Shown here one piece after another: positions 33,125-41,789 of a DNA stretch of 64,000 nucleotides. A program made the position numbers and the translations under genes. Under the pieces are notes generated by a model. That model made no database searches. It worked only from the letters and a program-made list of their open reading frames with translations, and had not been told where the DNA came from. Source of the DNA: Virgibacillus litoralis (GTDB lineage Bacteria; Bacillota; Bacilli; Bacillales; Amphibacillaceae); the NCBI RefSeq assembly GCF_017873675.1, contig NZ_JAGGKK010000001.1, forward strand, positions 372,001-436,000. The letters are read 5' to 3'. Position 1 is the stretch's first letter. Each line of letters begins with the position of its first letter.

Positions 33125-33727
33125 TTAAAAATAAAAGACATTAAGCATACCATGGAATAAACTTGCTGGAATTACACTATTTGATTTCTCTCGAAGCCAA
33201 TTAATAACAAAGGAGAGAAAAAACAATTGTCCACAATATAATATTGTGTTAAGAAATATATCGTCCGAATACTTATATAAAACAGCCACTGGAATGTGCC
33301 AAGTTGACCAAATGAGTGCAGTAACAATGTAAGTTTTAAGTCTGCTTACAGGAATCAATTCGTTCCATAAAAAACCACGCCATGTGACTTCTTCTAATAA
33401 TGCCGATAATGTTGAGATAGTTAAACCTATCAGCAGCATTTTAAAAAACTGTTCGATAGTCCAGTTGAAGTTAAATGACATAAATATAGGGATAATTACT
33501 GCTATGATATACCACTTGAATTGTCCGATCGATAAACCGAGTGTCGGAATTATTTTTTTCCTGTAAATTACTTTTTGTATTATAACAACAGTAAGTAAAG
33601 GTATCGCCATGGCATACCCTGAGAATTTATTCGGATTAATTGTAAAAGAAATTATAAAATGAAAAATCAAAGTTAAACTAAATGTTATTCCAATAAATAG
33701 CGTTACTTTTCTAATATCGACTTTCAC
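33125..33727 (-). CDS. CPBP family intramembrane metalloprotease
   Basis: A 200-residue polytopic membrane protein with six or so hydrophobic helices. ALLEEVTWRGFLWNEL (EExxxR), STWHIPVAV (H) and SLFHGMLNVF (H/N) are the three conserved motifs of the CPBP/Abi (CAAX-like) protease family. Members act in prenyl-protein cleavage in eukaryotes; in bacteria some give self-immunity to bacteriocins. The target here is unknown. AAGGCGG precedes the ATG at 8 nt. Confidence 0.85.
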   Translation of the reverse strand: MKVDIRKVTLFIGITFSLTLIFHFIISFTINPNKFSGYAMAIPLLTVVIIQKVIYRKKIIPTLGLSIGQFKWYIIAVIIPIFMSFNFNWTIEQFFKMLLIGLTISTLSALLEEVTWRGFLWNELIPVSRLKTYIVTALIWSTWHIPVAVLYKYSDDIFLNTILYCGQLFFLSFVINWLREKSNSVIPASLFHGMLNVFYF

Positions 33728-34070
33728 TTAGCACCGCCTTTCTTAACACTACAACATCTTTTTTCACACTAAACAGGTTCGTAAGTGCAATAAGCTGATC
33801 TCTTATTAAACAAACAAAAGTAACCTATAAGATAGACTCTTTAAGCGCCTATTCTTTAGGGTGCATTTTAACTGAACTGAGATTTTTCTTCTATTTATTT
33901 TCAATTGCTTCTTCAACTAAAAGTACCCGATTGTTTAAGTACATTCTTTCACAAAGATAACCCATAATCTTCATTCGTTACAGGAATGCGCCCAGTTTGT
34001 TTTTACTATAACTAGCACTAAGTATAATGCACCAGAAATCAGTTTTCTCTGTTTTTAAGTTGTAGACGAT
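33728..34070. other. Intergenic region with decayed Rep-C
   Basis: No gene. The only structured piece is a degenerate Rep-C at 33904-33954. A string at 33779-33812 (TTCGTAAGTGCAATAAGCTG...) may be another much decayed arm. Not otherwise explained. Confidence 0.45.
33904..33954 (+). repeat. Rep-C, degenerate copy
   Basis: ATTGCTTCTTCAACTAAAAG, TACCCGATTG and TTTAAGTACATTCTTTCACA align with the arms and tail of Rep-C at 60712-60803. It lies about 115 bp downstream of the aminopeptidase stop. Confidence 0.55.
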
Positions 34071-35324
34071 TTAGAATTGGAAATCCCCATCCTTCATTAG
34101 CAGGACTTCAGTTCCACCTTCTTTAATGCCCACTACTTTCATATCTTCGGTACCAAAGGTCACATTGACTAACAAAAGTGAAGTATTCAGACCCGCTGCC
34201 TTCAACTCTTCCTCAGATTGGTCAATGCCATTTTGAATATTGGAGGGAGATGCATTTCCGATTCCAATATGACAGGACGTATTTTCATCAAACAAGGTAT
34301 TGTAAAAAAGAGTATCTGCCTGAGCAAGAGGAGATTTATTAGAGACCAAGGCAATTTCACCCAGATAATGTGAACCTTCGTCTGTTTCGATGAGATTTTG
34401 TAACACTTCTTGTCCCTTTGCGGCATAATAGTCGGTAATCCGTCCATCTTTAAAAATTAGATAAAATTCCTTGATGACACTTCCCCCATAGATAAGAGGT
34501 TTAGTACCTACCAATTTCCCATTCACCTTATTTTTATGGGGAGCAGTAAATATTTCTTCTGTAGGAATGTTCGGAAAGAAAGGTATTCCATTTTTATCTA
34601 TGACACCCCCACCGATATAAAGATGATTTTTAGGTAGACCAATTAATAAATCAGTTCCACGGCTATTTGTAAAATGCAGGGCTTCAAATCGGCTCTCGTT
34701 TAGGAATTTTTTTCGAGATTCGAAGGCTCTATTGTGACTCTCCCAATCTTTTATAGGATTTTTCCCATCTGCCCGAGATCCTTTTAAAATTAATTTCCAT
34801 AATGATTGTAAAGCTTCTTCTTTACTTAGATTGGGAAATACTTTAGTTGCCCATACAACGTACGGGACAGCTAGAAGACACCAGCGTACCTCGTGGGATC
34901 TAATTTTCGCATAATAATCTCTCAATTTGGTACGAGAAGCTTTTTGGAAACGACTTATCCTTTCTGTAGAAACCTCCTTAAAGACATCTAAGTTTTCAGA
35001 AATAATATGGATGTAAGCAGCACCTGCATCGTCCCACTCCTTAAAACGGGCAGCCTGCCAATCAGGAAAATGATCGATGACACTATCTGCTGCATTTAAG
35101 TAAAATTCTTTGGTAGACTGTTCATCTGTCCAATCTATAAATACTTTTGAAGCTCCTGCCTCGTAGGCTACCGTTTGGATTAGACGTGCAAACGTAGCAT
35201 TTTTTATATCACTATGAATAATCAATAATTGATTTTTTTGCAGATTTACACCAGCTCTTACAGCAAGTTCTGCATACTTTTTTAACTGTGCTTCACTTAT
35301 ATATTCATATATTTCTTTAATCAT
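34071..35324 (-). CDS. Aminopeptidase, M29 (AmpS/PepT-like)
   Basis: A 417-residue cytosolic peptidase. LKKYAELAVRAGVNLQKNQL is the N-terminal M29 signature. VLLM-type end, DEGSHYLGEIALVSNKSPLA and NTSCHIGIGNA carry the conserved E, H and D residues that bind the two metal ions. It removes N-terminal residues from peptides. GGGGAG lies 4 nt before the ATG. It is the first gene of the first Rep-C-marked array. Confidence 0.88.
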   Translation of the reverse strand: MIKEIYEYISEAQLKKYAELAVRAGVNLQKNQLLIIHSDIKNATFARLIQTVAYEAGASKVFIDWTDEQSTKEFYLNAADSVIDHFPDWQAARFKEWDDAGAAYIHIISENLDVFKEVSTERISRFQKASRTKLRDYYAKIRSHEVRWCLLAVPYVVWATKVFPNLSKEEALQSLWKLILKGSRADGKNPIKDWESHNRAFESRKKFLNESRFEALHFTNSRGTDLLIGLPKNHLYIGGGVIDKNGIPFFPNIPTEEIFTAPHKNKVNGKLVGTKPLIYGGSVIKEFYLIFKDGRITDYYAAKGQEVLQNLIETDEGSHYLGEIALVSNKSPLAQADTLFYNTLFDENTSCHIGIGNASPSNIQNGIDQSEEELKAAGLNTSLLLVNVTFGTEDMKVVGIKEGGTEVLLMKDGDFQF

Positions 35325-35380
35325 TTAATAACTCCCCTGTGAGATTCTTGTATAATTTCACTACAGAACCCTGACCTACA

Positions 35381-35445
35381 TAAACCTGCTTCTATAGTTG
35401 AACAAGGAGTGCATTTCCTTATTTAAGGAAAGCACCTTTAGCTTA
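35381..35445 (+). repeat. Rep-C copy containing a stop codon
   Basis: TAAACCTGCTTCTATAGTTG, AACAAGGAGTGCATTTCC and TTATTTAAGGAAAGCACC form the palindrome. The TTA at 35443-35445 is the stop codon (TAA) of the minus-strand hydrolase gene. Confidence 0.85.
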
Positions 35446-36297
35446 AAAGGATTGGTGTTCCTTTATAAATAAATTATACTCTTCAGTAAATTGTTCTACT
35501 TCTTCTAAGAAAGGGTAATGATTACTTTTCTCAAAGATAACTAATTTTGAATTAGGTATTCCTTCCTCCATTTCGATAGAGTATATTACTGGACATTGTA
35601 CATCATTTCTACCACAAATTAATAAAGTGGGTGTTGATATAAGCTCCAACTTTTTCGTTACATCATAAACCTGCAATTCTCGGCTGAAAAAGTTCATACG
35701 AATTGCAGACATCCCTTTACTAATGTTTAGGTAAAAAAGCTCATCATATTTTTCAGGGTCGAATAAAGATAGTTTAGTTCTTTCTACTTTTAGTTGTTTC
35801 CTTTTTTCTGTTGATAAATCTGAACGTTTTAAGGTTTCATTGAGTTCTTGCATTCTGTTAAATTTAGAGTGTTTAGGATTATAAATACAATCCTTTGAGA
35901 ACGTCATATATTCTCTTGCGGCAGCTCCGACAATCACATTATATTTAAGGGAATTTGAAAAGTATATTCCGTAGATTATACCTAGCATACCTCCAGTTGA
36001 ATGCCCAGCAAATCCCCATTTATCAAATCCTAATTCTTCTCGAATAGCTTCTATATCAAATATTGTCTCTAAGAAACTTAGTTGATAAGGTTCTATGGCT
36101 TTCTCTGAATTACCTGCTTCTCTTAAATTTATCAAAAATACTTTATTTGTTTTTATAAATGTCTCTGCAAAGTAATCCCCTGTCTGATTAAATTCTGAAT
36201 AATGATGGGTAACACAAAGTGGTTCTCCTTCACCCTTTACAAATACTTCGAATACCCCACGTGATGTTTTAAGTAAATTCCTTTCCCAATCCCCCAT
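35443..36297 (-). CDS. Alpha/beta hydrolase
   Basis: A 284-residue hydrolase. KWGFAGHSTGGMLGIIYG has the nucleophile elbow GHSTGG, D in CGRNDVQCPV and H in KSNHYPFLEE complete the triad, and HHYSEFN near residue 31 is the oxyanion-hole region. Resembles proline iminopeptidase-like and lipase-like members; the substrate is unknown. AAAGGAAG precedes the ATG. Its stop codon lies in a Rep-C copy and another copy lies before its start, as in a cassette. Confidence 0.85.
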   Translation of the reverse strand: MGDWERNLLKTSRGVFEVFVKGEGEPLCVTHHYSEFNQTGDYFAETFIKTNKVFLINLREAGNSEKAIEPYQLSFLETIFDIEAIREELGFDKWGFAGHSTGGMLGIIYGIYFSNSLKYNVIVGAAAREYMTFSKDCIYNPKHSKFNRMQELNETLKRSDLSTEKRKQLKVERTKLSLFDPEKYDELFYLNISKGMSAIRMNFFSRELQVYDVTKKLELISTPTLLICGRNDVQCPVIYSIEMEEGIPNSKLVIFEKSNHYPFLEEVEQFTEEYNLFIKEHQSF

Positions 36298-36315
36298 TAA
36301 AATCTTCCTTTCTTA

Positions 36316-36388
36316 TTAAACAAAACTGCTGCTATAGTTGACAAGGAGTTCAATCCCTTATTCAAGGAAAGCACTCGTTTGTTTAATA
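36316..36388 (+). repeat. Rep-C copy
   Basis: TTAAACAAAACTGCTGCTAT, AGTTGACAAGGAGTTCAATC and CCTTATTCAAGGAAAGCACT, then CGTTTGTTTAA. It is one of the best copies and lies 16 bp beyond the stop of the kinase remnant. Confidence 0.9.
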
Positions 36389-36404
36389 CTAGGATGGAAA
36401 CCAA

Positions 36405-36793
36405 TCATAAACATTTAAAAATACGAACGATTTCTTTAATTACAGAATCAACTTCCTCATTATCTTTAATTACAAATAAATGGTCTGCTTCCCCTACTTC
36501 TGGGTCCACAACATCTTCTAATTGAGATTCAAATTGTTGTCTCAAGAGCACTTCCTTAAAGTTTGAATAAGGTCCCCTGAATATATTTGTACTTCGGTGA
36601 CTATGGATAACTCGGTCATAGATAATTTCATCTGGAATATCAAAATGAACCAAGATACGGACAAACTCATCTTTATCGTATATTTCTTCAAGCAAATACT
36701 TTCTCCCTCTTCTAGTTCTCTTTCTAAATCTCTTGCAAATGTGCTTTTCCCACTATGGGTCTTACCAACCGTAATAACTACTAACCTTTTCAT
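36405..36793 (-). pseudogene. P-loop kinase-like ATPase, internally deleted and frameshifted
   Basis: One frame (36542-36793) starts MKRLVVITVGKTHSGKSTFA with a Walker A loop (GKTHSGKS). The second (36405-36695) supplies the C-terminal half: EEIYDKDEFVRILVHFDIPD, RSTNIFRGPYSNF and EADHLFVIKD. The frames overlap, but after KSTFARDLERELEEGESIC the usual ~60 residues before EEIYDKDEF appear to be missing. So it has both a deletion and a shift. The intact protein would be about 190 residues, an AAA/zeta-toxin-like kinase. It is followed by Rep-C. Confidence 0.65.
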
Positions 36794-36837
36794 TACTCTT
36801 TTTTCCCCTCTACCTATTCTGGAAGATAGTATTATCT

Positions 36838-37161
36838 CTAAGTATTACGATTAGAGAACACATCAACTTCATAGTGTTCTAAATCATCTTCGGATAAATT
36901 AGTTTTTAAATAACTTTTAACTCTAGGTACATTATTTTTATCATATACGTTTATTGAAATTGTGGGATTTTTACCGCCATTAACTATTGAAGTGTTATGT
37001 ACTTGATATTTATCCGAAACTTCACCGACAACTTTCTTTACTTCTGTACTGATCGCAACCTCTCTATCCAGATTTAATTTATTTTGTGTATACCAAAAAC
37101 ATACAGACACAATAACTACACTCGTTAAAACTAATATACCTAACTTACCTTTCACTCCCAT
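36838..37161 (-). CDS. Hypothetical single-pass membrane protein
   Basis: A 107-residue protein. MGVKGKLGILVLTSVVIVSV is a membrane anchor or uncleaved signal. The outer domain is small (NKLNLDREVAISTEVKKVVG ... VYDKNNVPRVKSYLKTNLSE) and mixed alpha/beta. I do not recognise it. GGAGGG-like AGGGTT lies before the ATG. It belongs to the minus-strand array. Confidence 0.6.
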   Translation of the reverse strand: MGVKGKLGILVLTSVVIVSVCFWYTQNKLNLDREVAISTEVKKVVGEVSDKYQVHNTSIVNGGKNPTISINVYDKNNVPRVKSYLKTNLSEDDLEHYEVDVFSNRNT

Positions 37162-37505
37162 TTTTATAACCCTCCGTAGCTTATTGTTTATTTGTTATAA
37201 ACATTATTTCACAATCTGCTCTGAATGTTAGACAAAAAGTAAATACCACTCTTAACTATCCTGCTCCGTTAAGTACATTTCTTCACAATCTCTGTATTTA
37301 TTTTAACATAAATATTCAGAATACCTTGTAAATCAAGAAGAAGCTAATCGATTTCCAATTTAATGGTAAATTTATGTATGCCGATTTGCATACGAATTTG
37401 TAGGTCGAAATGTAGACATACACTAGCTATTGTTATCTAACAACTTAGGGTGCAAATTACACTACAATATTAATGATAATTAAACCAGGAACACTATTCA
37501 CCAAC
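37162..37505. other. Intergenic region with partial Rep-C
   Basis: This gap separates the first array from the restriction operon. It contains a Rep-C tail at 37252-37292 and the hsdR terminator at its end. I see no gene. Confidence 0.45.
37252..37292 (+). repeat. Rep-C, tail only
   Basis: CTGCTCCGTTAAGTACATTT and CTTCACAATC match the right-hand tail of Rep-C (60769-60803). The left arms are lost. Confidence 0.6.
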
Positions 37506-37545
37506 AAAAAAATGATCATCAAATTGACATACAAATTGATGATCA
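37506..37545 (-). terminator. Intrinsic terminator of the hsd operon
   Basis: TGATCATCAA/TTGATGATCA is a perfect 10-bp stem, followed by seven T on the minus strand. It lies 70 bp beyond the hsdR stop. Confidence 0.9.
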
Positions 37546-37614
37546 CTTTACATTATATTTTAATGTTTGTGATAGGTAACGAAACTCGGAATGGCTGTTC
37601 ACACTCCTGCTCCA

Positions 37615-40563
37615 CTAATACGCAATATGTTTATAATGCACTTCAGCAAGATCCATCAGTTGTATGGCAAGTGCTTCTACTTTTGCACCGGGACAGTTAT
37701 ATTTGCGCAATTTCTTTTTGATTTGCCTGCGCATTTCGCGTTTAACGTCATCCTTTACAGTCCAATCGATAACAGCGTGCTCTCTGATTATTCCTGTAAC
37801 GATATGCGTCAGGTCTTTCACGTCTTCTTGTTCGAATTCTTCTAGTTCCTTTTCAAGCATTTGGTAGAAAGGGTATTCCTTTGGTTCGAAGCCATGCTCA
37901 ACACTTTCTTCTGCATTATTGCGCATGACATTTATGACATCACGGTATTCTTCCAGCAATTCCTCAATGGTAAGTTGTCGTGTCTTGCGTTGTTCAATCA
38001 ATTCCTCTAATCGTTCTTTCAGCGACGTATAGAGCACTGGATTTTCATCCAGCTTAACCCGTATTTCATGCTTAATCGCATGCTCCATCTCAGCTGCTTT
38101 TGATTCGGGTGACTTTATCTCATCCAACTTCTGATCAAACCGGTTCGATAAAATATCAATCGGCTCAACTAATACATGAGGAGTCGTTGCATATACATGC
38201 TCCTCGACCAATTCCCTTACTTTCGCGCCACAGTCAGAAATATCCATTCCAGTTTCGACATGATACCTTGACTTAGCCAATTTACGAATCTTCCCTAGCC
38301 ACTTCAAATCGTCTACATATGGCTTTGCTTTTGGATTTGGCAATACCATATCCATGCTTTCGGAAAACTTCTGAAAAGCTGTATCGAATTCATTGCGGAT
38401 GTCTTCTGGTGCCAGCACCATCAAGCATGCTTCGAGATTGTCTTTATTTTTATAGTCAAAAAAACGCATTGCCTTACGATGTCGTGTTTGCAAACGCGGG
38501 ATTTCCACATCAACTTCCCGCAATGCACCTTTAATATCTTCCTCATGGAAAACACCTAATGCTTCCTCTAAGAAACGTGATACCCCATAATAGTCAACAA
38601 TTAAGCCATATGTCTTTTTGTCATATGTCCGGTTTGTTCTGGCAATTGCCTGGAGCAGATTATGCTCTTTTAACGGCTTATCCAAATACATAACCTGTTC
38701 AATCGGTGCGTCAAACCCAGTTAACAGCTTGTCGCAAACGATCAAAAAGCTTAACGAGTCTTCACTCATCGGCTTTTTAAAACGTTGAATAACCTGCTTT
38801 TCCTCTAGTTTGGCTAAATGATGCTCCTTCATCTCTTCCTCATCATTATGTCCACTAGAGATAATCACCTTGGATTCATAATCACTGAGTTCATCCAACA
38901 TTTGTTTATAAACAATAGCAGCTTGCCTAGATATAGCAACAATTTGAGCCTTGAAACCATTTGGCTCTATGTGAGTTTCATAGTGCTCAATCATATCCAA
39001 TACAACCGAACGAATTCGCTTCGGTGATGCGGTAATGGTTTCTTCTGTTGCATACTTCTTTCTAATCCGCTCCCGATCTTCCTCCGAATACTCACGGAAA
39101 TAACGGTCAAATAACTGATCAATCGATTCACCATGAACATGTAAATCAAACATTCGGGCTTCATAAAAAATCGGTACCGTTGCCCCATCTTCCACAGATT
39201 GTTCAATCGAATATTTATCAATATACGTTCCAAACGTTCGAAATGTACTCTTATCCGATTTGTCGATTGGCGTACCTGTAAAACCAATATAAGTAGCATT
39301 TGGCATTGCCAACCGCATATTCATAGCAAGTTCACTGTATTGAGAACGGTGGCTTTCATCGACCATAACAATAACATTCTCAGACTTAGTGAGCTGCGGA
39401 TATTCTTTCTCATCTTCAGCTTCCTGAAACTTCTGCACAAGCGTCATGACTGTCGATCCTGGACCTTTTTGTAGTAGGGTTTTTAGTTCTGAAACAGATT
39501 CAGCCTGTTGCGGATTCGGAAAACCACACAGGCGGAATGTATTCGTAATTTGCCGATCTAAATCCTGACGATCTGTGACAATCACAATGGTAGGGTTTTT
39601 CATTTTAGCGATACGTCTTAACTTGGTCGCTAAAAAAACCATCGCAAGACTTTTCCCTGAACCTTGTGTTGCCCATACCACACCACCACGATGCTTGGGA
39701 TCATCAGCATGCAAAATACGATCAATTGCTTTATTTACTGCACGATACTGCTGGTAACGTGTCATCTTCTTAATAACTTTACCTTCATCCGGTTCATAGA
39801 CAATAAAATTTTGAATGATATCAAATAACCGTTCCTTCACCAGCATACCAGTTAGTAAAATATCCTGAGATGATGGACTGGCACCGATTTCCGCAACGGT
39901 TCTAGGATAGGGATCCTTCCATTCACTGTAATGCTGCAATCTAGCACCAATTGTTCCGGCTCTAGCACGATCATTACTAGTCGAAATCATAAACTGATTA
40001 TACGTAAACAGCTGTTCATTCTCACGCTGGTAACGAAGAAGCTGTTTCACACCTTGCGAAACCTGCTCATCTGGTGGTAATGTCGGACTCTTGCATTCGA
40101 TCACAACCAAAGGCAACCCATTCACAAAAATCATCACATCCGGGCGAATCGTTCCCAAGGCATTTGTAATCGAAAATTGATCCACCACGAGAAACTCATT
40201 GTTTTGGATATTATCAAAATCAATGAGTTTAACCGTCTGGCTTTTACGCCCTTTGCCAAGATCCTGCTGTACGGAAATCATGTTGATTAATAGCTCATGA
40301 AAATCCTGGTTCGCCTCCATCACGTTTGTTGCTTCCATATGTGTCAGCGAACGAATAACCTTGTTCAGGTTATTCTCGGACAGCCATGGATTTAACCGCA
40401 TTAAAGCATCCATCAGTCTCTTTCGCAAAACAATTTCCGCCTGTGTATCCCGTTCCTCGTCTAAAGAGACTCCGTGGACATACGTATACCCAAGACTTTT
40501 CAGATGATCAATCACTCTATCTTCGACTAATCCTTTCTCATTCCAGTCTTGCGAAATACTCAT
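37615..40563 (-). CDS. hsdR: Type I restriction enzyme, R subunit
   Basis: A 982-residue motor and nuclease subunit. D142 and E156-C-K158 (PDVMIFVNGLPLVVIECK) form the nuclease core, G301-SGKS is Walker A, DESH at 402-405 is motif II, and FTGTPIDKSDKS with the later ARTNRTYDK are further SF2 helicase motifs. It translocates and cuts unmethylated DNA with HsdM and HsdS. It overlaps hsdS by 4 nt, is last in the operon and is followed by a strong terminator. No internal stop is seen; length is normal. Confidence 0.95.
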   Translation of the reverse strand: MSISQDWNEKGLVEDRVIDHLKSLGYTYVHGVSLDEERDTQAEIVLRKRLMDALMRLNPWLSENNLNKVIRSLTHMEATNVMEANQDFHELLINMISVQQDLGKGRKSQTVKLIDFDNIQNNEFLVVDQFSITNALGTIRPDVMIFVNGLPLVVIECKSPTLPPDEQVSQGVKQLLRYQRENEQLFTYNQFMISTSNDRARAGTIGARLQHYSEWKDPYPRTVAEIGASPSSQDILLTGMLVKERLFDIIQNFIVYEPDEGKVIKKMTRYQQYRAVNKAIDRILHADDPKHRGGVVWATQGSGKSLAMVFLATKLRRIAKMKNPTIVIVTDRQDLDRQITNTFRLCGFPNPQQAESVSELKTLLQKGPGSTVMTLVQKFQEAEDEKEYPQLTKSENVIVMVDESHRSQYSELAMNMRLAMPNATYIGFTGTPIDKSDKSTFRTFGTYIDKYSIEQSVEDGATVPIFYEARMFDLHVHGESIDQLFDRYFREYSEEDRERIRKKYATEETITASPKRIRSVVLDMIEHYETHIEPNGFKAQIVAISRQAAIVYKQMLDELSDYESKVIISSGHNDEEEMKEHHLAKLEEKQVIQRFKKPMSEDSLSFLIVCDKLLTGFDAPIEQVMYLDKPLKEHNLLQAIARTNRTYDKKTYGLIVDYYGVSRFLEEALGVFHEEDIKGALREVDVEIPRLQTRHRKAMRFFDYKNKDNLEACLMVLAPEDIRNEFDTAFQKFSESMDMVLPNPKAKPYVDDLKWLGKIRKLAKSRYHVETGMDISDCGAKVRELVEEHVYATTPHVLVEPIDILSNRFDQKLDEIKSPESKAAEMEHAIKHEIRVKLDENPVLYTSLKERLEELIEQRKTRQLTIEELLEEYRDVINVMRNNAEESVEHGFEPKEYPFYQMLEKELEEFEQEDVKDLTHIVTGIIREHAVIDWTVKDDVKREMRRQIKKKLRKYNCPGAKVEALAIQLMDLAEVHYKHIAY

Positions 40564-41789
40564 GTTTCCACCACCTCTTCATTGTCGATTGGGACACGGA
40601 CTTTTCCGGTTAGGAGGTCTTGCATAAGGCCTTGTTTAAGGAATTTTAATTTCACGCATTTTTGTTCTTCACTCGTGATTTTTTTATCAATACTTCCCAA
40701 AATGGTTACTATTTTCTCCTGTTCATTTATTGGTGGGAGAGCTATTTCATAACTTTCCATAAAAGACTTTGTAAGATGTGCAAAAACTGCTCCACTTTTT
40801 TGGTTATTGCTTTCGTTTGATAAAAAGTGTAACCTATAATAAAAAAACATCTTATCTATTTTATTTCCACATTCAATTTTCCATATATGATAATGATAAA
40901 TAGCTTCCGGGCCCTGCCAAATGTATGGACCAAATGTTGCTGACCAAGCATAAACTAAATCGCCTGTACTTATATATTTATTTTTATTTAACTCCAAATT
41001 TGAGTAAACATAGTTTCCTCCCCCAGTAAGATTTTGAATTCGAACTACGGGGGTACCTTCCTTCACAAATTCTTTTTGTTTATATGCACGACCATTAAAA
41101 AATGTAGCTACATCACCTTGTTTTAATACTTCCCACTCTTCAGGTATCTCTCCTATAGGTGTTTCCTTAAATTTCGTATGCCCAAATCCTTTTGTTAACA
41201 ACTGTTGCATCATGCCTTTTTTTACCTTTTCTGTTTGCTTGATAATTTGCTCTGTCTTCTCAATCGCCTCATCTACAGAAGACAGGATTGCTGCTATTTT
41301 TTGTTGTTCTATTAAAGGAGGTAATTGGATAGGAAATTCCGAGAATAATGATTTTTTTATTATAGGTACAGCTTGATTAGAGATATATTTTCTATAGTTT
41401 TTAAAATTATATTCAATAGTATAGTATATAAATTCATTATAACAAATGTTATAACATGCTATTGAATTGATTTGTTGATTGGTACTTAATTCCTTTTTAG
41501 CAACACCGACCTTTCCAATTGTTGAGCCAATACAAGTAACCAATATAGAACCTTTTGGAATATGACGTGTTTTGTTAAACCCCTTTTTAGATAGTTGCTT
41601 TTGAGTTGTACTCACATATTTAAATGTGCCTAAATCAATAGGTGACACAAAAAGATATTCATTACCGTAATTTTCTTTATCTGCAGTTTTTGGAGTAGAA
41701 CCAGTAATAACATTTCCAATGTCTGCTATATCACTAATATCCCAATCTTTTGGTATTTCTCCTAACTCAGTTAATTGATATTCACTCAC
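40560..41789 (-). CDS. hsdS: Type I restriction enzyme, specificity subunit
   Basis: A 409-residue subunit that reads the bipartite DNA target. Two target-recognition domains start with similar boxes: LGEIPKDWDISDIADIGNVI (about 9-28) and IGEIPEEWEVLKQGDVATFF (about 213-232). Each is followed by a helical spacer (LPPLIEQQKIAAILSSVDEA and LPPINEQEKIVTILGSIDKK). It overlaps hsdM by 8 nt and hsdR by 4 nt. The recognised sequence cannot be read from the protein by eye. Confidence 0.93.
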   Translation of the reverse strand: MSEYQLTELGEIPKDWDISDIADIGNVITGSTPKTADKENYGNEYLFVSPIDLGTFKYVSTTQKQLSKKGFNKTRHIPKGSILVTCIGSTIGKVGVAKKELSTNQQINSIACYNICYNEFIYYTIEYNFKNYRKYISNQAVPIIKKSLFSEFPIQLPPLIEQQKIAAILSSVDEAIEKTEQIIKQTEKVKKGMMQQLLTKGFGHTKFKETPIGEIPEEWEVLKQGDVATFFNGRAYKQKEFVKEGTPVVRIQNLTGGGNYVYSNLELNKNKYISTGDLVYAWSATFGPYIWQGPEAIYHYHIWKIECGNKIDKMFFYYRLHFLSNESNNQKSGAVFAHLTKSFMESYEIALPPINEQEKIVTILGSIDKKITSEEQKCVKLKFLKQGLMQDLLTGKVRVPIDNEEVVET

